From Clostridia bacterium (GTDB taxonomy: Bacteria; Bacillota; Clostridia; UMGS1840): a stretch of 64,000 nt of DNA. Of this stretch, positions 27,913 through 37,975 are shown in pieces. Both the position numbers and the translations under genes were made by a program. Every line of letters begins with the position of its first letter. Position 1 is the stretch's first letter. The stretch covers positions 34,058 through 98,057 of the forward strand of contig JAGAKI010000073.1 of NCBI GenBank assembly GCA_017625695.1, given 5' to 3'. The notes under the pieces were generated by a model. That model had not been told where the DNA came from. It did not search any database and was given only the letters and a program-made list of their open reading frames with translations.

Positions 27913-30408
27913 ATGGATACTCAAATGTTTGAAAATGAACATATTGTTCCGGTTGATTTGGTCCATGAGATGAAATCTGCCTATCTGGCATATTCCATGT
28001 CGGTTATCGTGGCAAGAGCTTTGCCCGATGTCCGTGACGGCTTAAAACCGGTACACAGAAGAATTTTATATACCATGCACGAAGACGGGTTAACGCCCGA
28101 TAAGGCATACAGAAAATGTGCAACCACCGTTGGTGACGTTTTGGGGAGATACCATCCCCACGGTGACGCATCCGTTTATGATGCTTTGGTTCGTCTGGCA
28201 CAGGATTTCTCCCTTCGTTATCCGTTGGTAGACGGTCAGGGGAACTTCGGTTCCATTGACGGGGACCCTGCTGCTGCTTACCGTTATACGGAAGCAAGAA
28301 TGGCACGTTTAGCACAGCTGATGTTAAAAGAAATTGACAAAGAAACCGTTGATTTTGCACCCAACTTTGATGAACGCTTAAAAGAACCTACCGTGTTGCC
28401 GTCCCGTTTTCCCAATCTTTTGGTGAACGGTTCTGCGGGGATTGCGGTTGGTATGGCGACTAACATTCCGCCTCATAATTTAACCGAATGTATTGATGCG
28501 ATTTGTGCAACCATTGATAATCCCGAAATCACCATCGAAGAAATCATGGAATATATCAAAGGTCCTGATTTTCCCACCGCAGGGAATATTATGGGCAAAA
28601 GCGGCATCCGTTCTTATTTCCAGACCGGTCGTGGTAAGGTGATTGTGCGTGCTCAGGCTGAAATCGAGGATGATGGCAACCGTCAGAGAATTATCGTGAC
28701 CGAATTGCCCTATCAGGTGAATAAAGCACGACTGATTGAAAAAATTGCAGAATTGGTACATGAAAAACGTTTGGAAGGCATTGCCGACCTTCGTGATGAA
28801 TCCGATAAGGATGTTGGCGTTCGTATCGTAATCGAAGTGAAAAAAGATGCGGCGGCAAATATCGTGTTGAACAATCTCTATAAATACACTCAGATGCAAG
28901 ATACCTTCGGGGTTATTATGTTAGCCCTGGTAGATGGTCAGCCGAAAGTATTGAACATCCGTGAAGTGCTGGATTGCTATATTGACCACCAGAAGGATAT
29001 CATCATCAGAAGAACCATCTATGATAAGAGAAAAGCGGAAGCAAGAGCCCATATCTTGGAAGGTTTAAAGAAAGCGTTAGACCACATTGATGAAGTCATT
29101 GCTACCATTCGTGCATCCTATAACAATGCGAAAGAAAACCTGGTAGAAAAATTTGGGTTCTCTGAAATCCAGGCTCAGGCAATTTTGGATATGAGACTCC
29201 AGAAATTACAAGGTTTGGAAAAAGAGAAAATCGAAAACGAACTGGCTGATATCATCAAGCAGATTGCTTACTATGCAGAGATTTTAGCATCCGAACAGAT
29301 GGTATTAGACATCATTAAAACTGAATTAACCGAAATTAAAGATAAATATGGTGACGCCCGCCGTACCAAAATCACCTTCGACTACTCTCAGATTGACGAT
29401 GAAGATTTAATCGAAGAAGAAGATATGGTGATCTCCTTAACTCACTTGGGTTATGTAAAACGTCAGCCCACCGACACGTTTAAGAGTCAGCATAGAGGCG
29501 GCAGAGGGATTGCAGGCCTTTCCACCCGTGAAGAAGACTTTGTGGAAGAGTTGTTCGTTACCTCTACTCATAACTACATTCTGTTCTTTACCAACACAGG
29601 CAGAGTGTTCAAATTAAAAGCCTATCAGATTCCCGAAGCATCCCGTACGGCGAAAGGTACTGCAATTGTGAACCTGCTCAACTTAGAGCCGGGTGAAACT
29701 ATTTCGGCAACCATTCCCATGAGAGACTTCGAGGAAGGAAAATATCTTGTCATGACCACCAAAAACGGTGTCATTAAGAAAACCGAGCTGATGGAATATG
29801 ATACCAACCGTTCCGGTGGCTTAAGAGCTATCGCAATGGACGAAGATGACGAGTTGATGCAGGTAAAAATTGTTACCGATGACCACGAAGTGGTACTGAC
29901 TACCTATTTAGGGATGTCTATCCGCTTTAAAATCAGCGATATCAGAAGTCAGGGACGTGTAACCCGTGGGGTTCGCGGTATCAAGCTGAAAGCAAACGAC
30001 AGACTGGTTGGTATGAGCGTGGTTCACGACGATACCGAACTGCTGATTGTTTCTGAAAACGGTCTTGGAAAACGTACTCCCTACTCTGAATATAAGGTGC
30101 AGAACCGTGGCGGTATGGGGGTTAAAACCTATAAAATCACTGAAAAAACCGGTAATATTGCAGGGGTTCGTTCTATTAAGGATGGCGACGATGTTATGAT
30201 TATCACCTCTGCGGGTGTTGTCATCCGATTAAAAGCGGAAGATATCAACACCGTAGGCAGAAACACCCAGGGCGTCATCTTAATGCGTCCCGATCCGGAT
30301 GTGAAAGTAGTATCTGTAGCAAGAGCACCCCGTGAAGAAGAGGAAGAACCTTCCGAAACTAACGAAGGTGCAGAAACTGCCGAAACTACTGAAAATACAG
30401 AAGAATAA
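27913..30408 (+). CDS. gyrA: DNA gyrase subunit A
   Basis: 831 residues. The breakage-reunion domain contains SYAMSVIV-like [42 protein letters not shown] (the quinolone-resistance region) and the catalytic tyrosine in [10 protein letters not shown] (Tyr125). The C-terminal beta-pinwheel carries the gyrase-specific box [11 protein letters not shown], which distinguishes it from ParC. The tail is acidic ([17 protein letters not shown]). It follows gyrB by 24 bases and ends at a terminator. Confidence 0.97.
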   Translation: MDTQMFENEHIVPVDLVHEMKSAYLAYSMSVIVARALPDVRDGLKPVHRRILYTMHEDGLTPDKAYRKCATTVGDVLGRYHPHGDASVYDALVRLAQDFSLRYPLVDGQGNFGSIDGDPAAAYRYTEARMARLAQLMLKEIDKETVDFAPNFDERLKEPTVLPSRFPNLLVNGSAGIAVGMATNIPPHNLTECIDAICATIDNPEITIEEIMEYIKGPDFPTAGNIMGKSGIRSYFQTGRGKVIVRAQAEIEDDGNRQRIIVTELPYQVNKARLIEKIAELVHEKRLEGIADLRDESDKDVGVRIVIEVKKDAAANIVLNNLYKYTQMQDTFGVIMLALVDGQPKVLNIREVLDCYIDHQKDIIIRRTIYDKRKAEARAHILEGLKKALDHIDEVIATIRASYNNAKENLVEKFGFSEIQAQAILDMRLQKLQGLEKEKIENELADIIKQIAYYAEILASEQMVLDIIKTELTEIKDKYGDARRTKITFDYSQIDDEDLIEEEDMVISLTHLGYVKRQPTDTFKSQHRGGRGIAGLSTREEDFVEELFVTSTHNYILFFTNTGRVFKLKAYQIPEASRTAKGTAIVNLLNLEPGETISATIPMRDFEEGKYLVMTTKNGVIKKTELMEYDTNRSGGLRAIAMDEDDELMQVKIVTDDHEVVLTTYLGMSIRFKISDIRSQGRVTRGVRGIKLKANDRLVGMSVVHDDTELLIVSENGLGKRTPYSEYKVQNRGGMGVKTYKITEKTGNIAGVRSIKDGDDVMIITSAGVVIRLKAEDINTVGRNTQGVILMRPDPDVKVVSVARAPREEEEEPSETNEGAETAETTENTEE

Positions 30409-30413
30409 AGTGG

Positions 30414-30439
30414 AAAAGGGGTTCTCCGACCCCTTTTTT
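30414..30439 (+). terminator. Terminator after gyrA
   Basis: AAAAGGGGT-TCTCCG-ACCCCTTTTTT: compact GC stem with a T tail. Confidence 0.88.
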
Positions 30440-30471
30440 GCACGTTTAGAAACAAGAAAAAAGGATAGAAA

Positions 30472-31362
30472 ATGAATTATTTTGAGTTGAAAATCACCTG
30501 TGAAGCAGGCAATACCGAAGAAGCGGAAAACTTTTTGGTCATTCACGATGTTTATAACTATTTTGTTACCGATCCTAAATTAGAGGCGGACATTATGGCA
30601 GAAATGCCATGGTTGTTAAAGGATGAAAGAGATACTGGTGATGCCTATATCACCGTGTGTCTGGAAACCGCAAAAGAAGCGGAAGACTTGTTCACCTTAC
30701 TCACCGAAACCGGCTTTTCGGTATCTGTTCGGAGTGCCAATGATTCCGAATGGAAAGATAACTGGAAACAGTTTGCCAAAATTGTAAAAATCACCGATAC
30801 TTTAGTGGTAAAACCCGCTTGGTTAGACTACGAACCATTACCTCACGAAAAAGTGCTGGAATTGGATAGCGGTGCCGCATTTGGTACCGGCACCCACGAA
30901 ACCACCCAGGCTTGTGCAAGACTGATTTGCAAATACCAAAAAGATCACACCAAAATGTTGGATATCGGTACAGGTAGCGGTATTTTGGCCATTATCGGCG
31001 GTATGCTGGGCGTTAGTGAACTGGTGGCAACCGATATTGACCCGGTAGCGGTAGAAACTGCAAAAATCAATATTGAAAAAAACGGTTTTTCTGACATTTG
31101 TGATGTTCGTTGTGGCGACTTACTTGATTGCGTTGGAGAAGAAACTTTTGATATGATTACCGCCAACATTATCGTGGATGTGCTTCTCATTTTATTAAAA
31201 GATGTGAAACAGTGCTTAAATCCTGACGGTGTGTTGATTTTATCAGGCATTTTGGAAGAACGGTGTCACGAAATCTTAGAATCTGCTACTGAAAACGGCT
31301 TCCAGTTAGTTGAAAAAATCGTGGACCACGACTGGTGCGGACTGGCACTTCGTTTGGCGTAA
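30472..31362 (+). CDS. prmA: Ribosomal protein L11 methyltransferase
   Basis: 296 residues. An N-terminal substrate-recognition domain (1-100) precedes a class I methyltransferase domain with FGTGTHETTQACARL, the SAM loop DIGTGSGILAIIGGMLG, ATDIDPVAVETAKINIEKNG and the NIIVDVLLIL motif. It trimethylates L11. AAAAAAGGATAG precedes the ATG. It lies between the gyrase terminator and a small unrelated gene. Confidence 0.94.
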   Translation: MNYFELKITCEAGNTEEAENFLVIHDVYNYFVTDPKLEADIMAEMPWLLKDERDTGDAYITVCLETAKEAEDLFTLLTETGFSVSVRSANDSEWKDNWKQFAKIVKITDTLVVKPAWLDYEPLPHEKVLELDSGAAFGTGTHETTQACARLICKYQKDHTKMLDIGTGSGILAIIGGMLGVSELVATDIDPVAVETAKINIEKNGFSDICDVRCGDLLDCVGEETFDMITANIIVDVLLILLKDVKQCLNPDGVLILSGILEERCHEILESATENGFQLVEKIVDHDWCGLALRLA

Positions 31363-31446
31363 TGCAATTTTTTGGAACTTAATTTTTATCTCTGACTCGA
31401 TGTAATCATAGTAAGAATGTTGAACACAGTCGAAGGGAGTTGCATT

Positions 31447-31785
31447 ATGAAAAAGAAAGTTTGGGGGATTGTATTAACAATCGTACTTATTTTTGCAATG
31501 TTATCATTTGTAATTTTTGGCATTTTAAGATGTGAAATTTTTATAGATGAATCCCCGAATGGTGATTATCAAATAGTTAGTTGGTGGATAGATAAAGGTG
31601 GTTTTGGATATCGCGGTTCTTTTTACTTAAAGGAAAAAGGCTTATTTTCAAAATGGCATAAGATTGGAACAGTTCCTTTTTCAAGCGAATGGTTATCAGA
31701 AACAGATTTTTCAATAAGTTATCCATATCCTGTTGATGAAGACAACTATAAAGAGTATAATGTGAACGAGTTTTTTGATAATTAA
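31447..31785 (+). CDS. Small AT-rich membrane-anchored protein, DUF5412-like
   Basis: 112 residues. One N-terminal helix (about 7-28, VLTIVLIFAMLSFVIFGI) is followed by an extracytoplasmic beta-rich domain with ESPNGDYQIVSWWIDKGGFG. The S-P-N-G-x-Y start of the domain recalls DUF5412-type proteins, but I am not sure. Codons are visibly more AT-rich than in prmA or trmR on either side, suggesting a recent arrival. The ATG at 31447 has GAAGGGAG upstream. Confidence 0.65.
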   Translation: MKKKVWGIVLTIVLIFAMLSFVIFGILRCEIFIDESPNGDYQIVSWWIDKGGFGYRGSFYLKEKGLFSKWHKIGTVPFSSEWLSETDFSISYPYPVDEDNYKEYNVNEFFDN

Positions 31786-31886
31786 GAGTATGGTGTTTTT
31801 TGTTCTAACTTAACGCGAATCTGATACCAAAAAGGATTGTGTCTAACCTGTTTATCCCCTTTGCCAAACAAAAAGGAAAATGTATT

Positions 31887-32540
31887 ATGATTGAAGAACA
31901 GTATATCAATTTTGAATTTATACTTCGCTATATCCGATCACTTGTGACGGAGGATGTGACAAAATTATACGATTTTGCTATGGATAAGGATATCCCTGTG
32001 GCAAAGCCTGAAACCACCAAGCTTCTCTATCTTCTGGCGATGATGAAGCAACCCAAAAAGGTGTTGGAGTTGGGGACGGGTATCGGTTGTTCCGCCGTGA
32101 TTTTGTCCAAAGCCATCAATGATGATGCCACCATTATCACCGTGGAAAAAAATCCTGAGAATTACGAGGAAGCGTGTAAATTATTCCAAGAGAACGGGCT
32201 GGAAAATCGCATTTTCCCCAAAAACGGTGACGGAATGGACGTGCTGGAAGAATTGGTAGCTAAGGGAGAAACCTTTGATTTTATCTTTTTGGACAGTGCG
32301 AAAGGTCAGTATTATGATTATATTCCGTACTTAAAACAACTTCTTCCCAAGGGTGGGGTATTGGTTACCGATAACGTGCTTTATAAAGGGATGGTTGCCA
32401 ACGATGATTTGTTGATTTTAAGAAAGAAAACCATTGTGAAGCGTCTGCGGATGTACTTAGATGCTATCAGTCACGATGAGGAACTGGAAACGGTGGTTAT
32501 CCCCATCGGAGACGGCGTTTCCTTAACCATAAAACGGTAA
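31887..32540 (+). CDS. trmR: tRNA 5-hydroxyuridine methyltransferase TrmR (YrrM-like O-methyltransferase)
   Basis: 217-residue class I O-methyltransferase with VLELGTGIGCSAVILSKA (SAM loop), TVEKNPENYEEA, FDFIFLDSAKGQYYDY (catalytic/metal Asp) and TDNVLYKGMV. In Bacillus TrmR methylates 5-hydroxyuridine at tRNA position 34 to 5-methoxyuridine. The next gene encodes a U32 peptidase-like hydroxylation factor, the partner step, which supports the assignment. The start at 31887 has AAAAGGAAAA; the open frame extends upstream without a site. Confidence 0.85.
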   Translation: MIEEQYINFEFILRYIRSLVTEDVTKLYDFAMDKDIPVAKPETTKLLYLLAMMKQPKKVLELGTGIGCSAVILSKAINDDATIITVEKNPENYEEACKLFQENGLENRIFPKNGDGMDVLEELVAKGETFDFIFLDSAKGQYYDYIPYLKQLLPKGGVLVTDNVLYKGMVANDDLLILRKKTIVKRLRMYLDAISHDEELETVVIPIGDGVSLTIKR

Positions 32541-32566
32541 TTATCTGAAAATTGAGGATTCAAATC

Positions 32567-33829
32567 ATGAAAAAAATTTATGATAACTTAGAGCTTTTAT
32601 CTCCTGCGGGAGACTTGGAAAAGCTGGAAACCGCAGGGGTTTACGGTGCGGATGCTGCTTATATCGGCTTAAACGGACTTTCTCTTCGGGCACCCCAGCA
32701 GCTGTTCACGGGAGATTACTTAAAAAAAGCAATCGAAATTAAGAAAAAATACAATATGAAGCTGTACGGCGCCTGCAATATGGTGATGCGTGACGGCGAT
32801 TTTTCCACTTTGGAAAGAGCCATCAAAGAAGCTTACGAAATGGGGATAGATGCAGTCATTGCCTCCGATTTGGGGGCGTTGTGCCTGATTAAAAAATGGT
32901 GCCCCGATTTAGAAGTTCATATGAGCACTCAGGCAAATATTTTAAATTCGGTTGCCTGCAATACCTATTATGATATGGGTGCAAAACGTGTGGTGTTAGC
33001 AAGAGAACTGACGTTAGACGAAATTGCCACCGTTCGCGCCAACACCAATCCCGACTTGGATTTGGAAGCCTTTTGTCACGGAGCAATGTGCATTTCCTAT
33101 TCGGGCAGATGCTTACTTTCTGCCTATATGACCGGCAGAGATTCCAACCGTGGGGAATGTGCACAGCCTTGCCGCTGGAAGTATAAGCTTTACGAAGAAA
33201 AACGTCCTGATTATCCCTTTACCATCGGTGGTTCGGAACACGGGACCTACATTATGAATGCCAAAGATATGTGTATGATTGAACACTTAGACAAAATGGC
33301 AAAGGCGGGAATCACCTCATTTAAGATTGAAGGACGAATGAAAACCCCATACTATGTAGCGGTTACCACCAATGCATATCGCAAAGCACTGGATATTTTA
33401 AAGAAAGACCCCGACCATTATCAGTTGCCTCCTGAAGTGGCAGAGGAAGTAAACAAAGTCAGCCACAGAGAATACTGCAAAGGGTTTTACTTTGGCAATC
33501 CCTATGCAGACGGTCAACTGGTGCATACCTCTGATTATGTGAGAGATTACACCTTGGTCGGCGTAGTGACAGACTATGACAGTGAAAATAAACGGCTCTA
33601 TATTGAGCAACGAAATAAATTCTATCGGGACGACATTTTAGATGTGTTGACCACCGGGGGCGAAAGTGTGTTACTTTCTGCAACGGACCTTAGAAATCCC
33701 GATGGGGAAGAAATGGAGTCGGCTCCTCACGCACAACAGATTGTAAGTATCAGCTGTGACAAGCCGTTTCCCAAAAATTCCATGCTTCGCAGAAAGTGCA
33801 AATGGCAGGAAGATGCTGCCAACCAATAA
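32567..33829 (+). CDS. U32 family tRNA U34 hydroxylation protein (TrhP/YrrO-like)
   Basis: 420 residues. The N-terminal ELLSPAGDLEKLETA and ADAAYIGL are typical of U32 proteins. LSAYMTGRDSNRGECAQPCRW and FKIEGRMKTPYYVA carry the conserved cysteines that bind an iron-sulfur cluster together with others. TrhP proteins use prephenate to hydroxylate U34 of tRNAs, which TrmR then methylates; the adjacent trmR fits. The start at 32567 has TTGAGGA. A C-terminal domain begins near residue 330. Confidence 0.86.
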   Translation: MKKIYDNLELLSPAGDLEKLETAGVYGADAAYIGLNGLSLRAPQQLFTGDYLKKAIEIKKKYNMKLYGACNMVMRDGDFSTLERAIKEAYEMGIDAVIASDLGALCLIKKWCPDLEVHMSTQANILNSVACNTYYDMGAKRVVLARELTLDEIATVRANTNPDLDLEAFCHGAMCISYSGRCLLSAYMTGRDSNRGECAQPCRWKYKLYEEKRPDYPFTIGGSEHGTYIMNAKDMCMIEHLDKMAKAGITSFKIEGRMKTPYYVAVTTNAYRKALDILKKDPDHYQLPPEVAEEVNKVSHREYCKGFYFGNPYADGQLVHTSDYVRDYTLVGVVTDYDSENKRLYIEQRNKFYRDDILDVLTTGGESVLLSATDLRNPDGEEMESAPHAQQIVSISCDKPFPKNSMLRRKCKWQEDAANQ

Positions 33830-33859
33830 AAATTGATTACCGGGAAAGGAAATAAAATT

Positions 33860-36800
33860 ATGCTGAAACCTTCTCTGATTCTTGTGTTAATATTTGCAGC
33901 TTTTTTATGGTTCTTGTATCAGGACCAGAACAACCGTCTGCAAAAAATCAACGACCAAAGAAAACCAACTCCTCTATGTCTTGGGCTGTTGGGAATTTTA
34001 ACCCTTGTCAAAATTCTGTTAGCACCTGCTTTTAAAGGTTATGAGGTAGATATGGGAACCTATACTGCCTGGATGCAGCGGGCGGCAGGCGGTTTGAATG
34101 GGTTTTATGCCGATGGCTATTTTTGTGACTATCCGCCTTTGTATATTATGATGACCGGTCTTTTTGGTTGGATTCGGAATCTGTTTGGCGGTGGCGAGTA
34201 TGTTACCAAACTGTTTGTGAAAATGCCCGGCATCATTGCCGAAGGACTCATCGGTTACGAACTGTTGCGTTATTACAGTAAGTATTACCCCAAAAGCAAG
34301 CAGACAGCCTTTACGTTACTGATTGCAATTCTGCCATCTTTCTTGATTACCGGAACTTATTGGGGACAGACTGACGGTATCTTTTGTTATTTAATGCTTC
34401 TGACCTTCCGGTTCTTACTGGAAGATAAGCTGACGCTTTCTGCATTGCTGTTTACGCTTTCTGCATTAACCAAACCCCAGAGTTTTCTGTTTGCACCGCT
34501 CATTGCAATTTTGTTTATCAAGAGCGATTCTCTGATTTTAATTCCCAAATTAAAAGATAAATTCCCCAAAGCAGTAAAAATCATCTGGAATCTGATTGTA
34601 ACCTTTATATTTGCATTGGCAATTATGAGTATTTCCGTGATTCCGTTCAGAAACGGTGTTCCCGATTTACTCTTCTTGATTTCCAAATATACAGAAACGT
34701 TCTCTTCTTATCCCTATGCTTCCTTAAATACGTTCAATCTGTTCGGACTTCTGGGTGGCAATATGATTGATATCAATAAGCCATTCCTGTTTCTGACCTA
34801 TGCAAAATGGGGCACCATTCTGATGGCAGTCTGTGTGCTGGGTGGTATGTTGGCAGTGATTTTCAATCAGGATAAGAAAAATCTGTTTTTGATTTTCGGA
34901 ACCTATTTATTTGCCATTGTGATGTTAGGTACCAAAATGCACGAACGGTACTGGTATTTTGTTCCGGTGTTATTTATGGTTCATTTCATCACTACCGGAA
35001 ACCGGAAATATTTTGGAATTGCAAGTGTATTGGACCTTTCATACTTTTTGAATCTGGTGTTTGCCTTGGATTACTTAAGCGGCGTGCAGGATCCCACAAA
35101 CCGTATGGTTTTTGTGATTGCCACTGTGATGAATTTGGCAATTTTAGTTTACCTTTTGTGGGAAGTATTCTGTTTGATTCGTTCACAATATCCCGAGAAA
35201 GAACCGAAACAAAAGACCTATGGCGAAACCTTTACCGTAAAAAGTGCAGTTGCACTGTTATGTGTTATTCTGGTATTCGGCTCCAGTGCATTCTATCGTT
35301 TGGGAAGCACCGAAAACACACCCCAAAGCCATGCAAAAATTGCGGCAGGGGAACAGGTTACCTTTCAGTTTAACGGAGAAGTTCAGGTATCTGAGCTTCG
35401 CTATTTTGTCGGCTACGGATTGCGTAAATACCAGTTCCGATATTCGGGAACCGATATCAGCCAATATCTGATGCTGTCCGGAAATCAGACCAAATCTCCC
35501 TATGTATTCAGTTGGCAGCAGGAAAAGGTGGGTAGCATTTCGGCTTCTGCCATTACTTTAGAAGTGCTTGCTGACGGTTCTGATGCTGTTACCGAATGGG
35601 GCGAAATGGCATTTTACGATAGGAATGGCAATCTGATTCCGTATACTGTTTTAGCATCTGACGGCGTGGAAGTATCTGCATTTTCCGATGAACCTCACAC
35701 CATTCCCGAGGTGCCTTCTTACGAAAACAGTTTTTACTTTGACGAAATTTATCACGGAAGAACTTCCTATGAATATATGAATGATCTTCCCATTTATGAA
35801 ACCACCCATCCTCCCCTTGGCAAACTTCTGATGACCATTGGTATCGGCTTTTTCGGCTGGAATCCCTTTGGCTATCGCTTTATGGGTGTCCTGTTCGGAA
35901 TCCTGATGATTCCTTGTTTCTATCAGCTGTCCCGCCGGTTATTTCAATATAATTGGATTGCACTTCTGACTACCGTTTTGTTCAGCTTTGACTTTATGCG
36001 GCTGTCCCATACAAGAATCGCTTCCATTGACTCCTTTATGACTTTCTTTGTTTTGGCAGCCTTTACCTTTATGGTAGAATTTTATCTGGAATATAAGGCG
36101 AACGGAAACTCAAAAAAAGCCAAGATTTTTCTGGGTATTTCAGGTGCTATGTTCGGCTGCGGTGCAGCGGTGAAATGGGCAGCGATTTATGCCGGCATCG
36201 GCTTATGTGCCCTTTACATCTATGCGATTGTGACTCGTTACAAAACCAAAAAAAGCAGTGATGAAATCATTAGCCTTCTGCTTTGGTCTTTGGGACTTTA
36301 TGCTTTGATTCCGTTCTTAATTTATTATTTTTCCTATCTGGAATATTTTGCTTGCTTTGGTCAGTCCCTCACGTTTGAAAGCTTCTGGGGTGCACAAAAG
36401 CATATGTATTCCTACCATAGTGGATTGACAGCAACTCATCCTTACAGTGCAACCTGGTACGACTGGATTATTGATTTGCGTCCTTTGTGGATGCATCAGG
36501 GCGTGCTGTTGGATAACGGACAGAGAGAAACCATTGCTACTATGAATAACCCCATTTTGGTATGGGGAGGTCTGGCAGGTATTATTTACACTGCAGTATG
36601 GTGTGTGAAACAGAAAAAACTGCCGCTTTCCGCTTTTGTGATTTTTGCGGGATATTTTTCTCAGATTCTTCCCTGGATGTTTGTTACCCGTTGTACGTTT
36701 GTGTATCACTATTTCCCCATGGTGGCATTTTTAGCCTTGGCAATGGGGTTCTACTGGAAGCATTTTGTGGCAGAAAAAGGAAAGACTCCCTGGTGTGCTG

Positions 36801-36919
36801 TGGCTCTTTGCGTAATTGCTGTGGCAATGTACGGAGCATTCTATCCCGTTCTTACGGGCATCCCAGCACCTCAGGCGTATGTGGAACTGTTAAAAATCAT
36901 CCCCAACTGGACGTTTTAA
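33860..36919 (+). CDS. Double GT-C membrane glycosyltransferase (N-terminal mannosyltransferase-like, C-terminal GT39/PMT)
   Basis: 1019 residues with about 20 membrane helices. The first half (1-440) is a GT-C module with an acidic first loop (YEVDMGTYTAWMQ at 61-73, then FCDYPPLYI). Residues 480-615 form an extracytoplasmic beta domain. The second half is a protein O-mannosyltransferase-like GT39 module with FDEIYHGRT (Asp628, Glu629) and TTHPPLGKLLMTIG. It probably transfers sugars from polyprenyl-phosphate donors to secreted proteins or wall polymers. Each half has its own catalytic acid. GAAAGGA precedes the ATG. It follows trhP by 30 bases. Confidence 0.85.
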   Translation: MLKPSLILVLIFAAFLWFLYQDQNNRLQKINDQRKPTPLCLGLLGILTLVKILLAPAFKGYEVDMGTYTAWMQRAAGGLNGFYADGYFCDYPPLYIMMTGLFGWIRNLFGGGEYVTKLFVKMPGIIAEGLIGYELLRYYSKYYPKSKQTAFTLLIAILPSFLITGTYWGQTDGIFCYLMLLTFRFLLEDKLTLSALLFTLSALTKPQSFLFAPLIAILFIKSDSLILIPKLKDKFPKAVKIIWNLIVTFIFALAIMSISVIPFRNGVPDLLFLISKYTETFSSYPYASLNTFNLFGLLGGNMIDINKPFLFLTYAKWGTILMAVCVLGGMLAVIFNQDKKNLFLIFGTYLFAIVMLGTKMHERYWYFVPVLFMVHFITTGNRKYFGIASVLDLSYFLNLVFALDYLSGVQDPTNRMVFVIATVMNLAILVYLLWEVFCLIRSQYPEKEPKQKTYGETFTVKSAVALLCVILVFGSSAFYRLGSTENTPQSHAKIAAGEQVTFQFNGEVQVSELRYFVGYGLRKYQFRYSGTDISQYLMLSGNQTKSPYVFSWQQEKVGSISASAITLEVLADGSDAVTEWGEMAFYDRNGNLIPYTVLASDGVEVSAFSDEPHTIPEVPSYENSFYFDEIYHGRTSYEYMNDLPIYETTHPPLGKLLMTIGIGFFGWNPFGYRFMGVLFGILMIPCFYQLSRRLFQYNWIALLTTVLFSFDFMRLSHTRIASIDSFMTFFVLAAFTFMVEFYLEYKANGNSKKAKIFLGISGAMFGCGAAVKWAAIYAGIGLCALYIYAIVTRYKTKKSSDEIISLLLWSLGLYALIPFLIYYFSYLEYFACFGQSLTFESFWGAQKHMYSYHSGLTATHPYSATWYDWIIDLRPLWMHQGVLLDNGQRETIATMNNPILVWGGLAGIIYTAVWCVKQKKLPLSAFVIFAGYFSQILPWMFVTRCTFVYHYFPMVAFLALAMGFYWKHFVAEKGKTPWCAVALCVIAVAMYGAFYPVLTGIPAPQAYVELLKIIPNWTF

Positions 36920-37016
36920 ATGAGAAGATTTTTGCATAAAATAAAAAAATATTTTTCCAAAAAAAAGGATATTTCTAAAAAATGTCGAATTAATACAGTA
37001 AAAGGAGAGATTATAA

Positions 37017-37856
37017 TTGAAAACTATTTTAGCAACTGACATCACAAAAACCGTTCGGCAGATGTGTATTGACGCCAATACCATCTTGCCGGACGATGCA
37101 TACAATTCCATTTGCAGTGCTTGCAAAATTGAATCCAATCCCATTGGAAAAAACTTGTTGGAAAAGCTGGTGATCAATGCTGATATTGCCAAAGAAGAAC
37201 GAATTCCCATCTGTCAGGATACCGGTTATGCCGTATTCTTCATCGAAGTTGGACAGGAAGTTTATGTAGACGGCAATTTAACTGATGCAATCAACGAAGG
37301 CGTCCGTCAGGGATATGTGGACGGATATTTAAGAAAATCCGTGGTAGCAGACCCGTTAGACCGTGTAAATACTCAGGATAACACTCCTGCTATCATTCAT
37401 TACGATATTGTTCCCGGAGATGCATTGAAAATTACCTTTGCTCCCAAGGGCTTTGGTAGTGAAAATATGAGTAAAATCGCAATGCTTCCTCCTTCTGCTG
37501 GCTATGAAGGCGTAGTAAATGTAGTATTGGATGCAGTTCGTTCTGCAGGTCCCAATCCTTGTCCCCCCATTGTGGTTGGTGTTTGTGTGGGTGGTGACTT
37601 TGAACAGGCTGCGAAGCTTTCTAAAGTGGCATTGACCCAGCCCATCGGCACAGTTCCCGAAAAACCTTTGTATCAGAAAATGCAAAAGGAACTGATGGAA
37701 AAAATCAACAGCACTGATATCGGTCCCGGCGGCTTAGGCGGTCAGACTACTGCACTTTGGGTAAACATCATTGACCATCCCACTCATATTGCAGGGATGC
37801 CCGTTGCAGTGAATATCTGTTGTCATGTTTCCCGCCATATTACAAAGGTTCTTTAA
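37017..37856 (+). CDS. Fumarate hydratase (class I) alpha subunit
   Basis: 279 residues from a TTG start behind AAAGGAGAG. This is the iron-sulfur half of the heterodimeric enzyme, with IPICQDTGYAVFF (cluster Cys), FAPKGFGSENMSKIAMLPPSAG and NPCPPIVVGVCVGGDFE (another Cys). GPGGLGGQTTALWVN and PVAVNICCHVSRH match FumA-type/TtdA proteins. The beta-subunit gene usually follows at once, but here the next gene is hpf and no beta coding sequence is seen in the window. Confidence 0.92.
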   Translation: MKTILATDITKTVRQMCIDANTILPDDAYNSICSACKIESNPIGKNLLEKLVINADIAKEERIPICQDTGYAVFFIEVGQEVYVDGNLTDAINEGVRQGYVDGYLRKSVVADPLDRVNTQDNTPAIIHYDIVPGDALKITFAPKGFGSENMSKIAMLPPSAGYEGVVNVVLDAVRSAGPNPCPPIVVGVCVGGDFEQAAKLSKVALTQPIGTVPEKPLYQKMQKELMEKINSTDIGPGGLGGQTTALWVNIIDHPTHIAGMPVAVNICCHVSRHITKVL

Positions 37857-37975
37857 TTCGTTACGGAGTGAGTTCTTCTCACATTCCATAAAAAAATAAT
37901 GGCTCGGTTCGATGTTTGGGAACCGAAGATTTACGGATTTTCCATTCGAATCGGCTAAGACAAAGGAGAATCAGT

